Made by a program: the position numbers and the translations under genes
Part shown: positions 1 through 7,283 of the stretch, piece after piece
Layout of the letters: the number at the start of each line of letters is the position of its first letter
Numbering within the stretch: position 1 is the first letter of the stretch
The notes under the pieces: generated by a model
What the model saw: only the letters and a program-made list of their open reading frames with translations
Database searches by the model: none
What the model was told of the DNA's origin: nothing
NCBI GenBank assembly: GCA_016212165.1
Contig: JACRGY010000079.1
Coordinates: 1-33,854 of the forward strand
Length of the DNA: 33,854 nt
Direction of reading: 5' to 3'
Source: Nitrospirota bacterium
GTDB taxonomy: Bacteria > Nitrospirota > Thermodesulfovibrionia > Thermodesulfovibrionales > UBA1546

Positions 1-1
1 A

Positions 2-178
2 TCTCTTTTCCATGAGCAGCTTGCGGACTATATGGTCTTTTACCTCACCAAGAGAATTCACAAGTCTCTTGGTAAGATGACTCCAATTGACTACCTTATC
101 CGGAAAGGGGGTATGTCGCATTTGTATGGAACTTATACAGGCATTAGGAAAAAAGTTTGTTTTATGATAGTTATATAG
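2..178 (+). CDS. Transposase C-terminal fragment (integrase-core type), 5' end outside window
   Basis: An open frame enters from the left edge and stops at TAG 176-178. The 58 visible residues contain FYLTKRIHKSLGKMTPIDYL, which matches the end of the DDE integrase core of IS3/IS481-type transposases (usual form YN..RPH.SLG..TP..YL, just after the catalytic Glu). Whether the element is complete cannot be told because only the tail is seen. The frame runs to within 15 bases of the nitroreductase start, so the insertion sequence sits directly against that gene and its right end must lie in or before the nitroreductase leader. Family recognition is by eye; the exact IS family is not certain. Confidence 0.75.
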   Translation, partial: SLFHEQLADYMVFYLTKRIHKSLGKMTPIDYLIRKGGMSHLYGTYTGIRKKVCFMIVI

Positions 179-192
179 CAAAGGAGTTAACT

Positions 193-705
193 ATGGACGT
201 GTTCACAGCAGTAAAGGAAAGACGAAGCATAAGGAAGTTTCTGAAAAAAGATATTCCGGAGGAAATAATTAATAAGCTTATTGATGCGCTCATCTGGGCC
301 CCTAGCGCGGGTAATCTCCAATCAAGGAAATTCTTTTTTATCAGTGATGAAAAAACCAAGGGCAGGCTGGCATCTGCTGCGCTCAATCAGGGATTTGTCT
401 CAGAAGCGCCTGTTATTGTCGTATGCTGCGCTGATATTGCTAAAGCATCCCCTTACGGGCAAAGAGGTATTGAACTTTACGCTCTTCAGGATGTCTCGGC
501 AAGTATCATGGCCATGATGCTTGTTGCCCATGAGGAAGGGCTTGGAACCTGCTGGGTCGGCGCTTTTAAGGACGAGGAAGTATCAAGGGTTCTCGGCCTT
601 GGTAATATGTTTCGGCCTGTTGCGATTGTGCCTGTCGGTTATCCTGCAAAAATTCCCAGGCCGGCATCGAGGGTGTCAAGGACAGAGGCTGTGGAATTCA
701 GATAG
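193..705 (+). CDS. Nitroreductase family FMN-dependent oxidoreductase
   Basis: A 170-residue protein of the compact nitroreductase fold (FMN-binding homodimer, NAD(P)H-dependent reduction of nitro compounds, quinones or related substrates; the true substrate is unknown). Visible hallmarks are the N-terminal ERRSIRKF phosphate-binding segment, PSAGNLQSRKF near residue 38, and GLGTCWVGAF near residue 118, where the isoalloxazine ring is usually contacted. ATG 193 is chosen because AAGGAG lies at 181-186; an upstream in-frame ATG at 157 falls inside the transposase fragment and has no ribosome binding site. It is a single-gene unit between a transposase tail and a MITE-like repeat, so it may have come with, or been left beside, mobile DNA. 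Confidence 0.88.
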   Translation: MDVFTAVKERRSIRKFLKKDIPEEIINKLIDALIWAPSAGNLQSRKFFFISDEKTKGRLASAALNQGFVSEAPVIVVCCADIAKASPYGQRGIELYALQDVSASIMAMMLVAHEEGLGTCWVGAFKDEEVSRVLGLGNMFRPVAIVPVGYPAKIPRPASRVSRTEAVEFR

Positions 706-729
706 GCATCACAAGAGTCACAGGAATTT

Positions 730-854
730 TAGACAGGGCATAGCATTTTCGCTCATTCTCGCTTCGCTCCGAGGAATTTTGCCTCTTGTTTATTAAAATA
801 CATCCTGTCGGAGTATCAGCAAAATAAAACCGCTCAAATACCATGCCCTGTCTA
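730..854. mobile_element. MITE-like element with 19-bp imperfect terminal inverted repeats and TA borders
   Basis: The ends 730-748 and 836-854 are inverted repeats with 17 of 19 bases matching, starting TAGACAGGGCAT; both mismatches are transitions. The outermost dinucleotide on each side is TA, as expected from a TA target duplication made by IS630/Tc1-mariner type transposases. The 121-bp interior codes for nothing obvious. Inside it, CTCCGA/TCGGAG and ATTTTGC/GCAAAAT are further complementary pairs in interleaved order. It separates the convergent nitroreductase and LUD genes and could also serve as a hairpin terminator for either. The transposase that might mobilise it is not in the window. 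Confidence 0.5.
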
Positions 855-874
855 TCTTATTGGATAAAGGCGTG

Positions 875-2065
875 TTATCTCAGTTTCAGCCTCAATGCCC
901 AGTAGAGCCAGAGGACATGGGATTTGAGGAAGTACCAGACTTCTTCGGGAACGCTGTCGCTTCTGATTTTTCGTATCGCAACAGGCACATTGATTTCCAG
1001 AGGGCAATTTTCCCTGCATTTTCCGCATGAGAGGCAATATTCAAGCTTCTTGTTCACCTCATCCGTTGTCAGGCTCTGGAGCGCAAGTCCTTTTCCTCCG
1101 AGATATTTTTCATCCGCAAAGAAATTTCCGACCGTGTTATACATCGGGCAGTGGATCAGGCAGTTGCCGCAGTCTATGCAGTAAAGAAGCTCCTTGTGCT
1201 CGCCCTTCATAATCTCAGAGCGTTTGTTGTCAAGGAGAATTACAGTCACATCCTTTGGAGTGTGCACTCCCCTGAAAAACTTTTTTTCCACATCCGCTGT
1301 CTTGCTCACTCCGCTTATAATCTCCACGAATGACGGGATTGTTGAGCCTGTTGCATTGAAGCATATTATCTTAAGCATATTTAATGCGTCCTCGACAGAG
1401 GGATATATCTTGTCTATGCCTGTTAAGACTATATGCTTATCTCTTCTGATGGACTCGTAGATGTTCCCTTCATTATGGGTTATGACAATAGAGCCTTCCT
1501 CTGCTGTGATTGCATTTGCTCCTGTAATCCCTACCTTTGCTTTTTCTATGTAATCTCTTATCTCATCCCTTATGAATTTGACGATTTCCTCAGGATTATC
1601 GCTGATATTTTTTTTGTAGTATGAAGAAAGCCCTTCTGCAATCTTTTTTGCAGACATGTGGGCAATAGGGCCTGTTGGATGAGAGGGCTTGAGATTCATG
1701 ACCTGAAGGATTCTGTCGCCTATATCAGTCTCTATGACCTCAATGCCGTGTTTTTCAAGCTCATGTGTGAGGTCTATCTCTTTTGTGACATTGGATTTGG
1801 ATTTTACTATGAGTTTTTCATTGCCTATCTCATTAAGTACAGCCTTTATCGCATTGCCTTTGTCCTTTGCCCTTATGACTTTAAAGCCGTTGCCTTCGAG
1901 CTTCTTTACAGCCTTTTCAAGGAGTTCTTCATTGCCAATGCATAGCTCACGGGCAGCTTTCAGCCTTTTTTTCTTTTTTTCAAAATCATGAAGGGGGTTG
2001 TTTTTCTGCCGCTCTTTCACGGAATTAAAGGCCTTTTTCAGGGCTGCTACTTCATCAAAATTCAT
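875..2065 (-). CDS. LutB/LldF-like LUD-domain iron-sulfur protein
   Basis: A 396-residue protein with an N-terminal LUD (DUF162) domain, roughly residues 40-290, followed by a ferredoxin-like region with two cysteine clusters, CIDCGNCLIHCP and CLSCGKCRENCP, about 50 residues apart, each fitting a [4Fe-4S] site. This is the architecture of LutB/LldF, the iron-sulfur subunit of LutABC L-lactate oxidation, but it is shorter than the usual ~470 residues and no LutA or LutC gene is next to it. The protein ends in a short aromatic stretch (VWYFLKSHVLWLYWALRL) that might touch the membrane. It is divergent from porCDAB, so a role in feeding lactate-derived pyruvate or electrons into that pathway is plausible but inferred. 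Confidence 0.82.
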   Translation of the reverse strand: MNFDEVAALKKAFNSVKERQKNNPLHDFEKKKKRLKAARELCIGNEELLEKAVKKLEGNGFKVIRAKDKGNAIKAVLNEIGNEKLIVKSKSNVTKEIDLTHELEKHGIEVIETDIGDRILQVMNLKPSHPTGPIAHMSAKKIAEGLSSYYKKNISDNPEEIVKFIRDEIRDYIEKAKVGITGANAITAEEGSIVITHNEGNIYESIRRDKHIVLTGIDKIYPSVEDALNMLKIICFNATGSTIPSFVEIISGVSKTADVEKKFFRGVHTPKDVTVILLDNKRSEIMKGEHKELLYCIDCGNCLIHCPMYNTVGNFFADEKYLGGKGLALQSLTTDEVNKKLEYCLSCGKCRENCPLEINVPVAIRKIRSDSVPEEVWYFLKSHVLWLYWALRLKLR

Positions 2066-2100
2066 GGGTTATCTTAACCTTATTTAAGCATGAATATCAA

Positions 2101-2141
2101 TTTGCCGGTTGTCTTTTGATTAGCGTGTCTGCGCCGGCAAA
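2101..2141. repeat. 8-bp inverted repeat in divergent promoter region
   Basis: TTTGCCGG at 2101-2108 and CCGGCAAA at 2134-2141 are perfect inverted copies separated by 25 bases, inside the 173-bp spacer between the LUD gene and porCDAB. It could be an operator half-site pair or a hairpin in the leader of the minus-strand transcript. No known regulator motif was recognised. Confidence 0.35.
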
Positions 2142-2182
2142 ATATAAAAACCACTTATGTTATAATTAAAATCCCAAACAGC

Positions 2183-2212
2183 TTGAAAAATAGGTTGATA
2201 ATTAGATAGAAT
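2183..2212 (+). promoter_or_regulatory. Probable sigma70-type promoter for porCDAB
   Basis: TTGAAA at 2183-2188, an 18-base spacer, and TAGAAT at 2207-2212, placed 27 bases before the porC start codon. A second -10-like TATAAT lies at 2161-2166, but with no good -35 partner. Confidence 0.42.
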
Positions 2213-2238
2213 TGTAGACTTTATTGTGGAGGAAAATT

Positions 2239-2814
2239 ATGGCTGAGATGATGGAGATTCGATGGCATGGAAGGGGAGGCCAAGGGACAGTTACTGCTGC
2301 AAAGGTTTTGGCAGATGCATGCCTTAGCAGCGGGCGGCATGTTCAGGCATTTCCGGAATACGGCCCTGAGAGGGCAGGAGCGCCGCTGAGGGCCTATAAC
2401 AGAATTAGTTCAAAGGAACTGAGGATGCACTGTCCGGTCCTCAATCCTCAGGTTGTAAGCGTTGTTGATGCAACGCTGCTTGACAGCATCAATGTCGCAG
2501 ACGGTTCTACAAAAGACGCTATATTTGTTGTAAACACATCAAAGGACCCCAAAGAGATAAGGGCTAAACTAAAAGCACAGCAGGGGCAGAAGGTCTATAC
2601 AGTTGACGCATCGAAGATAGCAAAGGAATGTATCGGCAGGTCACTGCCGAATGCTCCTATGCTTGGCGCTATATGCAAGGTGACCAGCCTTGTGTCCCTC
2701 GAAAGTCTTCTCGAAGATGTAAGAAAGAGCTTTGGAAAGAAATTCGCTCAGAAGATAATAGACGGCAATCTTGAGGCAACAAAGCGCGGATACGGGGAGG
2801 TAAAAGAAGGATGA
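2239..2814 (+). CDS. porC: 2-oxoacid (pyruvate):ferredoxin oxidoreductase, gamma subunit
   Basis: The 191-residue gamma subunit of the four-subunit oxidoreductase that converts pyruvate, CoA and oxidised ferredoxin to acetyl-CoA, CO2 and reduced ferredoxin. Family signatures are IRWHGRGGQGTVTAAK near the start and AFPEYGPERAGAPLRAYNRI near residue 40. ATG 2239 is preceded by GGAGG at 2228-2232; a TTG at 2224 lies upstream of that site and is rejected. The order gamma-delta-alpha-beta with overlapping or adjoining genes is the typical archaeal/anaerobic-bacterial POR operon. Pyruvate is the likeliest substrate, but the branched-chain 2-oxoacid (VOR) enzymes share this layout and cannot be excluded by eye. 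Confidence 0.9.
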   Translation: MAEMMEIRWHGRGGQGTVTAAKVLADACLSSGRHVQAFPEYGPERAGAPLRAYNRISSKELRMHCPVLNPQVVSVVDATLLDSINVADGSTKDAIFVVNTSKDPKEIRAKLKAQQGQKVYTVDASKIAKECIGRSLPNAPMLGAICKVTSLVSLESLLEDVRKSFGKKFAQKIIDGNLEATKRGYGEVKEG

Positions 2815-3104
2815 AACTAAAGGGATGGAAAGAAGTGATACCCGGCGCTGTCTGTACAGAGGCAGGCAGTGCGTTAAAGTTTAAAACAGGTTCGTGGAGG
2901 GCTTCAAGGCCTAAATGGATAGAGGATAACTGTATCCAGTGTTTATTCTGCTGGATATATTGCCCGGATATGGCTGTCAATGTTAAAGACGGCAAGATGA
3001 CAGGATTTAATTATGACTATTGCAAGGGCTGCGGCATATGCGCCCTTGAATGCCCCGGCAAAAAAGGGAACAAGGCAATTGTCATGGAAGAGGAGGGCAA
3101 ATAA
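2811..3104 (+). CDS. porD: 2-oxoacid:ferredoxin oxidoreductase, delta (ferredoxin-like) subunit
   Basis: A 97-residue small subunit with two ferredoxin-type cysteine motifs, CIQCLFCWIYCPD and CKGCGICALECPGK, which bind two [4Fe-4S] clusters and pass electrons from the TPP site to external ferredoxin. It overlaps the porC stop by four bases (ATGA), which implies translational coupling. Length and N-terminal segment (KLKGWKEVIPGAV) fit the delta subunit rather than a free ferredoxin. Confidence 0.92.
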   Translation: MKLKGWKEVIPGAVCTEAGSALKFKTGSWRASRPKWIEDNCIQCLFCWIYCPDMAVNVKDGKMTGFNYDYCKGCGICALECPGKKGNKAIVMEEEGK

Positions 3105-4285
3105 TGGCAAGGGTTGTTGCAGTTACAGGAAACGAAGCAGTTGCCGAGGCGTTGAGACAGGTTAACCCTGATGTCAGTTCAGCATATCCTATAACCCCTG
3201 CGACAGACATTATGCAGAGGTTTACAGGCTTTGTGTCCAACGGCAAGGTTAAGACAGAGATGATACTTGTGGAAAGCGAGCACAGCGCCATGAGCGGATG
3301 CATTGGAGCATCGGCAGCAGGCGGAAGGGTCATGACCGCCACTTCTTCTCAGGGGCTTGCCCTTATGTGGGAGGAACTGTTTATAGCCTCAGGCACAAGG
3401 CTGCCCATTGTTATGGCTTTGGTAAACAGGGCCTTGTCCGCGCCTTTAAATATTCACGGTGACCACTCTGACGGAATGGGCGCAAGGGATTGCGGCTGGA
3501 TACAGCTTTGGTCTGAGAATGCGCAGGATGCATATGACAATACGATACAGGCCTTCCGCATAGCAGAGCATATGGACTTAAGGCTTCCTGCAATGGTATG
3601 CCTGGATGGTTTTATAATAAGCCATTCCATAGAAAGAATAGAGTATATAGAAGACGATAAAGTAAAAAACTTTGTCGGGGAATTCAAAAACCTGAATCCT
3701 TTGCTCGACCTTGAGCATCCGGTCAGCTACGGGCCTTTGATACTTCCTGATTATTATATGGAATACAGGAAGGCGCATGCCGAGGTCATGTCAAAGGTTG
3801 CGGGTGTGGTTTTAGATGTGGCAAAAGACTTTGAGAAGATATCAGGCAGAAAGTATGGACTGTTTGAAACATACAGGCTGGATGATGCGGAAATAGGCCT
3901 GGTTATTCTGAATTCAGCTGCCGGGACATCAAAAGATGTGATTGATGCCTTCAGGGAGAAGGGAATTAAGGCAGGTTTATTAAAGCCCAGGTTATACAGG
4001 CCATTCCCTTACGAGGAGATAGGCAATGCACTTAAGCATCTGAAGGCTGTCTGTGTCCTTGACAGGGCTGATGCGTTCGGGGCTTCTTACGGGCCGCTGT
4101 TTATGGATATCGCATCAAGTCTTTACACCTGCAGGGAAAAACCTGTGCTTATAAATAAAATATACGGGCTTGGAGGCAGGGATTATCTGCCTGAGCATGC
4201 GGAGCTTGTGCTGAATGAACTTGACGGGATAGCAAAAACAGGAAAAGTAAAAACATTCAAAGAATATATCGGAGTGAGGGAATAA
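3104..4285 (+). CDS. porA: 2-oxoacid:ferredoxin oxidoreductase, alpha subunit
   Basis: A 393-residue alpha subunit (pyrimidine-binding side of the TPP cofactor). SSAYPITPATDIMQRF near residue 25 carries the YPITP motif, VESEHSAMSGCIGASAAGGR follows near residue 60, and the C-terminal transketolase-like domain with LKPRLYRPFPYEEI lies near residue 290. The start ATG 3104 overlaps the last base of the porD stop and has GAGGAGGG just upstream; an open frame reaches back to 3050 but lies inside porD. The HGDHSD stretch near residue 120 is typical of POR alpha subunits. Confident for the family; pyruvate specificity is inferred. Confidence 0.92.
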   Translation: MARVVAVTGNEAVAEALRQVNPDVSSAYPITPATDIMQRFTGFVSNGKVKTEMILVESEHSAMSGCIGASAAGGRVMTATSSQGLALMWEELFIASGTRLPIVMALVNRALSAPLNIHGDHSDGMGARDCGWIQLWSENAQDAYDNTIQAFRIAEHMDLRLPAMVCLDGFIISHSIERIEYIEDDKVKNFVGEFKNLNPLLDLEHPVSYGPLILPDYYMEYRKAHAEVMSKVAGVVLDVAKDFEKISGRKYGLFETYRLDDAEIGLVILNSAAGTSKDVIDAFREKGIKAGLLKPRLYRPFPYEEIGNALKHLKAVCVLDRADAFGASYGPLFMDIASSLYTCREKPVLINKIYGLGGRDYLPEHAELVLNELDGIAKTGKVKTFKEYIGVRE

Positions 4286-4286
4286 C

Positions 4287-5264
4287 ATGGCAACACCAAC
4301 AGGAATTACACTAAAAGAACTTTCAAAAAAAGAAGGGCTGCTGACATCAGGCCACAGGATGTGTGCCGGCTGCGGTGCGCCTATAATCGTGAAAATGGTT
4401 CTACTTGCGGCAGAAGGCCCGATTATAGCAGCCAATGCAACAGGGTGCCTTGAGGTCTCTACCTGCATATCTGATTACACGGCATGGAAGATCCCATGGA
4501 TACATAATGCCTTTGAGAATGCCGCGGCTACACTCTCCGGCGTTGAAACAATGTACAGGTCATTAAAGAAGCAGGGCAAGATAAGCAAGGACATAAAATT
4601 CGTAGCCTTTGGCGGCGACGGCGGCACTTATGACATAGGCTTGCAGAGCCTTTCAGGCGCTATGGAACGCGGCCATGATATGCTTTACGTATGCTATGAC
4701 AACGGCGCATATATGAATACAGGCATCCAGCGCTCAAGCGCTACTCCATTCGGAGCAGACACAACAACATGTCCTGCCGGAAGCGTTATTCCGGGTAAGA
4801 CGCAGAACAGGAAGAACCTTACAAAGATAATGGCAGCGCACAACATACCTTATGCTGCGCAGGCATCACCGAGCCACTGGATGGACCTTGTGAAAAAAGT
4901 TAAGAAGGCCTTTTCCATAGAAGGCCCGAAGTTTATGAATATACTTTCTCCCTGCAACAGGGGATGGAGGTCGCGGACTGACGACGCCATAATGCTGAGC
5001 AGGCTTGGCGTTGAGACATGTTACTGGCCTCTGTATGAGATTGAAGATGGGGCCACGAAGGTAACCTTTAAGCCAAAGGAGAAAAAGCCATTGGTAGATT
5101 TCCTTAAGCCGCAGGGAAGATTTAAACATCTCTTTGCTCCTGAGAACGAATGGATGCTTAAGAAGTTTCAGGAGATTGTTGACAAGGAGTGGGAGTCTCT
5201 GCTTAAGTCCGACTCAGGTCGTTGCGACTCGAAACCGAGCGGAAAGGCGCCGGGAGCGGAATAG
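4287..5264 (+). CDS. porB: 2-oxoacid:ferredoxin oxidoreductase, beta (TPP-binding) subunit
   Basis: A 325-residue beta subunit. HRMCAGCGAPI near residue 24 supplies the cysteines of the proximal [4Fe-4S] cluster, and GDGGTYDIGLQSLSGAMERG near residue 110 followed by YDNGAYMNTG is the TPP/Mg-binding motif. It follows porA after one base. The last ~20 residues (from about KSDSGRCDSKP onward) are low-complexity, hydrophilic and unlike the rest of the protein, and the DNA there is rich in short GACTCG/CGAGCG stretches; this tail may be a repeat that was read into the gene. Catalytic parts look intact. Confidence 0.92.
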   Translation: MATPTGITLKELSKKEGLLTSGHRMCAGCGAPIIVKMVLLAAEGPIIAANATGCLEVSTCISDYTAWKIPWIHNAFENAAATLSGVETMYRSLKKQGKISKDIKFVAFGGDGGTYDIGLQSLSGAMERGHDMLYVCYDNGAYMNTGIQRSSATPFGADTTTCPAGSVIPGKTQNRKNLTKIMAAHNIPYAAQASPSHWMDLVKKVKKAFSIEGPKFMNILSPCNRGWRSRTDDAIMLSRLGVETCYWPLYEIEDGATKVTFKPKEKKPLVDFLKPQGRFKHLFAPENEWMLKKFQEIVDKEWESLLKSDSGRCDSKPSGKAPGAE

Positions 5265-5275
5265 CTTAGTGCCTG

Positions 5276-5290
5276 CAACTCGCAGAGTTG
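5276..5290. other. Small hairpin downstream of porB
   Basis: CAACTC-GCA-GAGTTG is a perfect 6-bp stem with a 3-base loop, 12 bases after the porB stop. There is no T tract after it, so it is at best a weak or factor-dependent terminator, or a 3' end stabiliser. Confidence 0.3.
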
Positions 5291-5387
5291 ATTATTGGCA
5301 GTGTTTCTGATAACGTAAATTGAAAATCCTCAACTCCCTGTTTATTTTAAGGGGAGCAAGAGGGCTTAGAAGGAGAAAAGACAGAGG

Positions 5388-5882
5388 ATGGCCGGTTCTG
5401 ACCTTGTGATGTATGAAGATGAGTTCCAGAAGATTGATGAGGAACTCCAGAAACTCCACCAGCAGGCAAATGCGACCGTTGTTTTCCTCGTGGATAAGAA
5501 CGGCCAGCTTATAGCATCTGCCGGCGATACGCATGATATTGACACAACCTCTCTTGCATCATTGACAGCCGGCAATATTGCTGCGACAGGGGGAATTGCA
5601 AGGCTCCTTGGCGAAAAGGAGTTTACTATCCTTTTCCACGAGGGTGAAAAGGACAATATCCATATTTCCCTCATCGGGCAGAGGGTTATACTTGTTGTGA
5701 TATTCGACCAGAGGTCTTCGCTGGGGCTTGTAAGGCTGAGGGTCAAAAAAACTTCCGAGGCTCTCACAAAATTATTTGAGGATATAACCAGCAAGGCGGA
5801 AAAAGAAAAAAGTGAAGGCAAGACAGCAGAATCGCCTTTTGCGGAGATAAGTGATGAAGATATTGATAATCTTTTCAAGTAG
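5388..5882 (+). CDS. mglB: Roadblock/LC7 domain protein, MglB-like GTPase-activating partner of MglA
   Basis: A 164-residue protein with one Roadblock/LC7 domain (about residues 10-125; VVFLVDKNGQLIASAGD and SLASLTAGNIAATGGIARLLG are typical) and a charged C-terminal tail. In Myxococcus and Thermus, MglB dimers stimulate GTP hydrolysis by MglA and help set front-rear polarity for gliding and type IV pili. The immediate downstream gene is mglA, as expected. ATG 5388 is used with AGGAG at 5371-5375, a rather long 12-base spacer; ATG 5409 is an alternative but has no ribosome site. Confidence 0.88.
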   Translation: MAGSDLVMYEDEFQKIDEELQKLHQQANATVVFLVDKNGQLIASAGDTHDIDTTSLASLTAGNIAATGGIARLLGEKEFTILFHEGEKDNIHISLIGQRVILVVIFDQRSSLGLVRLRVKKTSEALTKLFEDITSKAEKEKSEGKTAESPFAEISDEDIDNLFK

Positions 5883-5894
5883 GGTAGTGGTTAA

Positions 5895-6482
5895 GTGTCT
5901 TTTATAAATTATTCTTCACGGGAAATTAATTGTAAGATTGTATATTATGGCCCGGGCCTTTGCGGCAAGACCACAAACCTTCAATTCATATACAAGAAGA
6001 CAAACCCTGAACAGAAAGGCAAGCTGATATCATTGGCCACTGAGACTGAAAGGACCCTGTTTTTTGACTTTCTTCCCCTGGCGCTTGGAGATATAAGGGG
6101 GTTCAAGGTAAGGTTCCATCTCTATACAGTCCCCGGGCAGGTTTTCTACGCAGCAAGCAGAAAACTGATACTTAAAGGGGTGGATGGAGTTATATTTGTC
6201 GCTGATTCACAGATAGAGAGAATGGAGGCTAATATGGAAAGCCTTGAAGACCTCAAGATAAATCTTGCGGAACAGGGGTATGCCATTGAAAAACTCCCTT
6301 ATGCAGTTCAATATAATAAGAGAGACCTTTCCAATGTTGCTCCACTTGAAGAAATGAATAAGCTTCTTAACGCAAATGGCGTGCAGTGGTTTGAGGCAGT
6401 AGCGCCGACAGGCACAGGTGTTTTTGAGACCCTGAAGAGTGTTGCCAAACAGGTCTTGCTTGAGCTCAAGAAGCATTACTAG
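5895..6482 (+). CDS. mglA: MglA-type small Ras-like GTPase
   Basis: A 195-residue GTPase with P-loop GPGLCGKTTNLQ near residue 18, switch/Walker B region TVPGQVFYAAS near residue 77, and NKRD near residue 140 for guanine recognition. These are the bacterial MglA forms. The protein acts in the cytoplasm at the cell pole as a polarity switch controlling type IV pilus and chemosensory placement, consistent with pilT and the che operon elsewhere in this window. The start is GTG 5895, 12 bases after the mglB stop, with the purine-rich AGGGTAGTGG just before it. The stop is followed immediately by a palindromic heptamer array. Confidence 0.92.
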   Translation: MSFINYSSREINCKIVYYGPGLCGKTTNLQFIYKKTNPEQKGKLISLATETERTLFFDFLPLALGDIRGFKVRFHLYTVPGQVFYAASRKLILKGVDGVIFVADSQIERMEANMESLEDLKINLAEQGYAIEKLPYAVQYNKRDLSNVAPLEEMNKLLNANGVQWFEAVAPTGTGVFETLKSVAKQVLLELKKHY

Positions 6483-6485
6483 TAT

Positions 6486-6517
6486 AGCTGGAAGCTGACA
6501 GCTGTCAGCTTCCAGCC
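6486..6517. repeat. AGCTNNN heptamer array forming a 30-bp perfect palindrome
   Basis: Four consecutive 7-bp units beginning AGCT (AGCTGGA, AGCTGAC, AGCTGTC, AGCTTCC) and a partial fifth. Bases 6487-6516 are a perfect 30-bp palindrome centred between 6501 and 6502. It starts 3 bases after the mglA stop. Related arrays lie at 8121-8144 and 24093-24127. It could act as a 3' end hairpin, although no T run follows on the plus strand. Confidence 0.65.
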
Positions 6518-6540
6518 AATAAATAAAAAAAGGAGATTTT

Positions 6541-7164
6541 ATGAAGAGATTTTTTGTCCTGGCAGCGATTTTAGGATTGGTTATCACAGGATGCGCGAAG
6601 AAGGAAGAGAAAAAAGGGCAGTATCTTGTAAAGATAAACAATGTCACGATAACGAAGGAAGACCTGAAAAAGGAGATTGAGGCCCTCCCTGTGTTTGCCC
6701 AGAAGATGTTCGAGGGTGAGGAAGGGACCGCAAAGCTTGTTGATGAACTTATCAAAAAAGAGCTTCTTTATCAGGAGGCAAAGAAGAAAGGGCTTGATAA
6801 GGACCCTGCGTACCAGAAAAAACTGGTGGATTCCCAGAAACTGATTCTCATAAGCTCTCTGCTCGAAAAAGAGATAGAAGACAAGGCCAAGGTATCTGAT
6901 AAAGATGTGAAAAGTTTCTATGATAAAAACAGGGCGGATTTCACAGTGCAGGGCAAACCGATTGAATTTGAGAAAATCAAGGATATGCTTGCACAGCGGC
7001 TGACAGCCCAGAAACAGAAAGAGGTTTTTGAGACTTACGTGGAAAACCTCAAGAAAGCTTATAAGGTTGATATAAATAAAGAGGCAATTGCAGCTATGTC
7101 AAAAAAGGAAGAATCCAAAGAACCCGTGAAGGAAGCCCCTCAAAAAGAAGCGCCTAAAAAATAA
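6541..7164 (+). CDS. Lipoprotein with SurA/PrsA N-terminal-like domain, no parvulin domain
   Basis: A 207-residue lipoprotein: signal peptide with lipobox VITGC (Cys18). After it, YLVKINNVTITKEDLKKEIEAL and a helical stretch with ELIKKELLYQEAKKKGLDKDP resemble the N-terminal chaperone domain of SurA/PrsA-type peptidyl-prolyl isomerases, including the SDKDVKSFYDKNRADF element that usually leads into the parvulin domain. Here that catalytic domain is missing: the chain goes straight into the C-terminal helix (IKDMLAQRLTAQKQKEVFE). The last 25 residues are Lys/Glu/Pro-rich. It may be a periplasmic chaperone-like protein without isomerase activity. ATG 6541 follows AAAAAGGAG. The gene ends at a good terminator. 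Confidence 0.72.
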   Translation: MKRFFVLAAILGLVITGCAKKEEKKGQYLVKINNVTITKEDLKKEIEALPVFAQKMFEGEEGTAKLVDELIKKELLYQEAKKKGLDKDPAYQKKLVDSQKLILISSLLEKEIEDKAKVSDKDVKSFYDKNRADFTVQGKPIEFEKIKDMLAQRLTAQKQKEVFETYVENLKKAYKVDINKEAIAAMSKKEESKEPVKEAPQKEAPKK

Positions 7165-7173
7165 TAAAAGCAT

Positions 7174-7204
7174 AGAAGCTCTCCGGTTTTACTGGAGAGC
7201 TTCT
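7174..7204 (+). terminator. Strong hairpin, probable transcription terminator
   Basis: An 11-bp perfect stem, AGAAGCTCTCC paired with GGAGAGCTTCT, that can extend inward to a 3-base loop. It begins 10 bases after the lipoprotein stop. The downstream strand is only moderately T-rich (TTCTTCCTC), while the upstream side is A-rich, so it might also work in the reverse direction. Confidence 0.55.
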
Positions 7205-7283
7205 TCCTCAAAAGCCTGCCTGATTGCCTGTGCTGTCTCTTTATAATTGAAAAAGTTTAGTATTTCTTTTATATTTAATAACC

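Noticed and set aside
2066-2238. Riboswitch in the leader of porC or the LUD gene
   Set aside because: Only one 8-bp inverted repeat is present and no conserved riboswitch core was recognised.
5293-5320. Possible sigma54 promoter before mglB (TTGGCA followed by TTTCTG)
   Set aside because: The -12 GC element is not at the required spacing.
5366-5878. Antisense open frame over mglB (170 codons)
   Set aside because: The plus-strand Roadblock protein is clearly real and the opposite frame is Ser-rich without recognisable domains.
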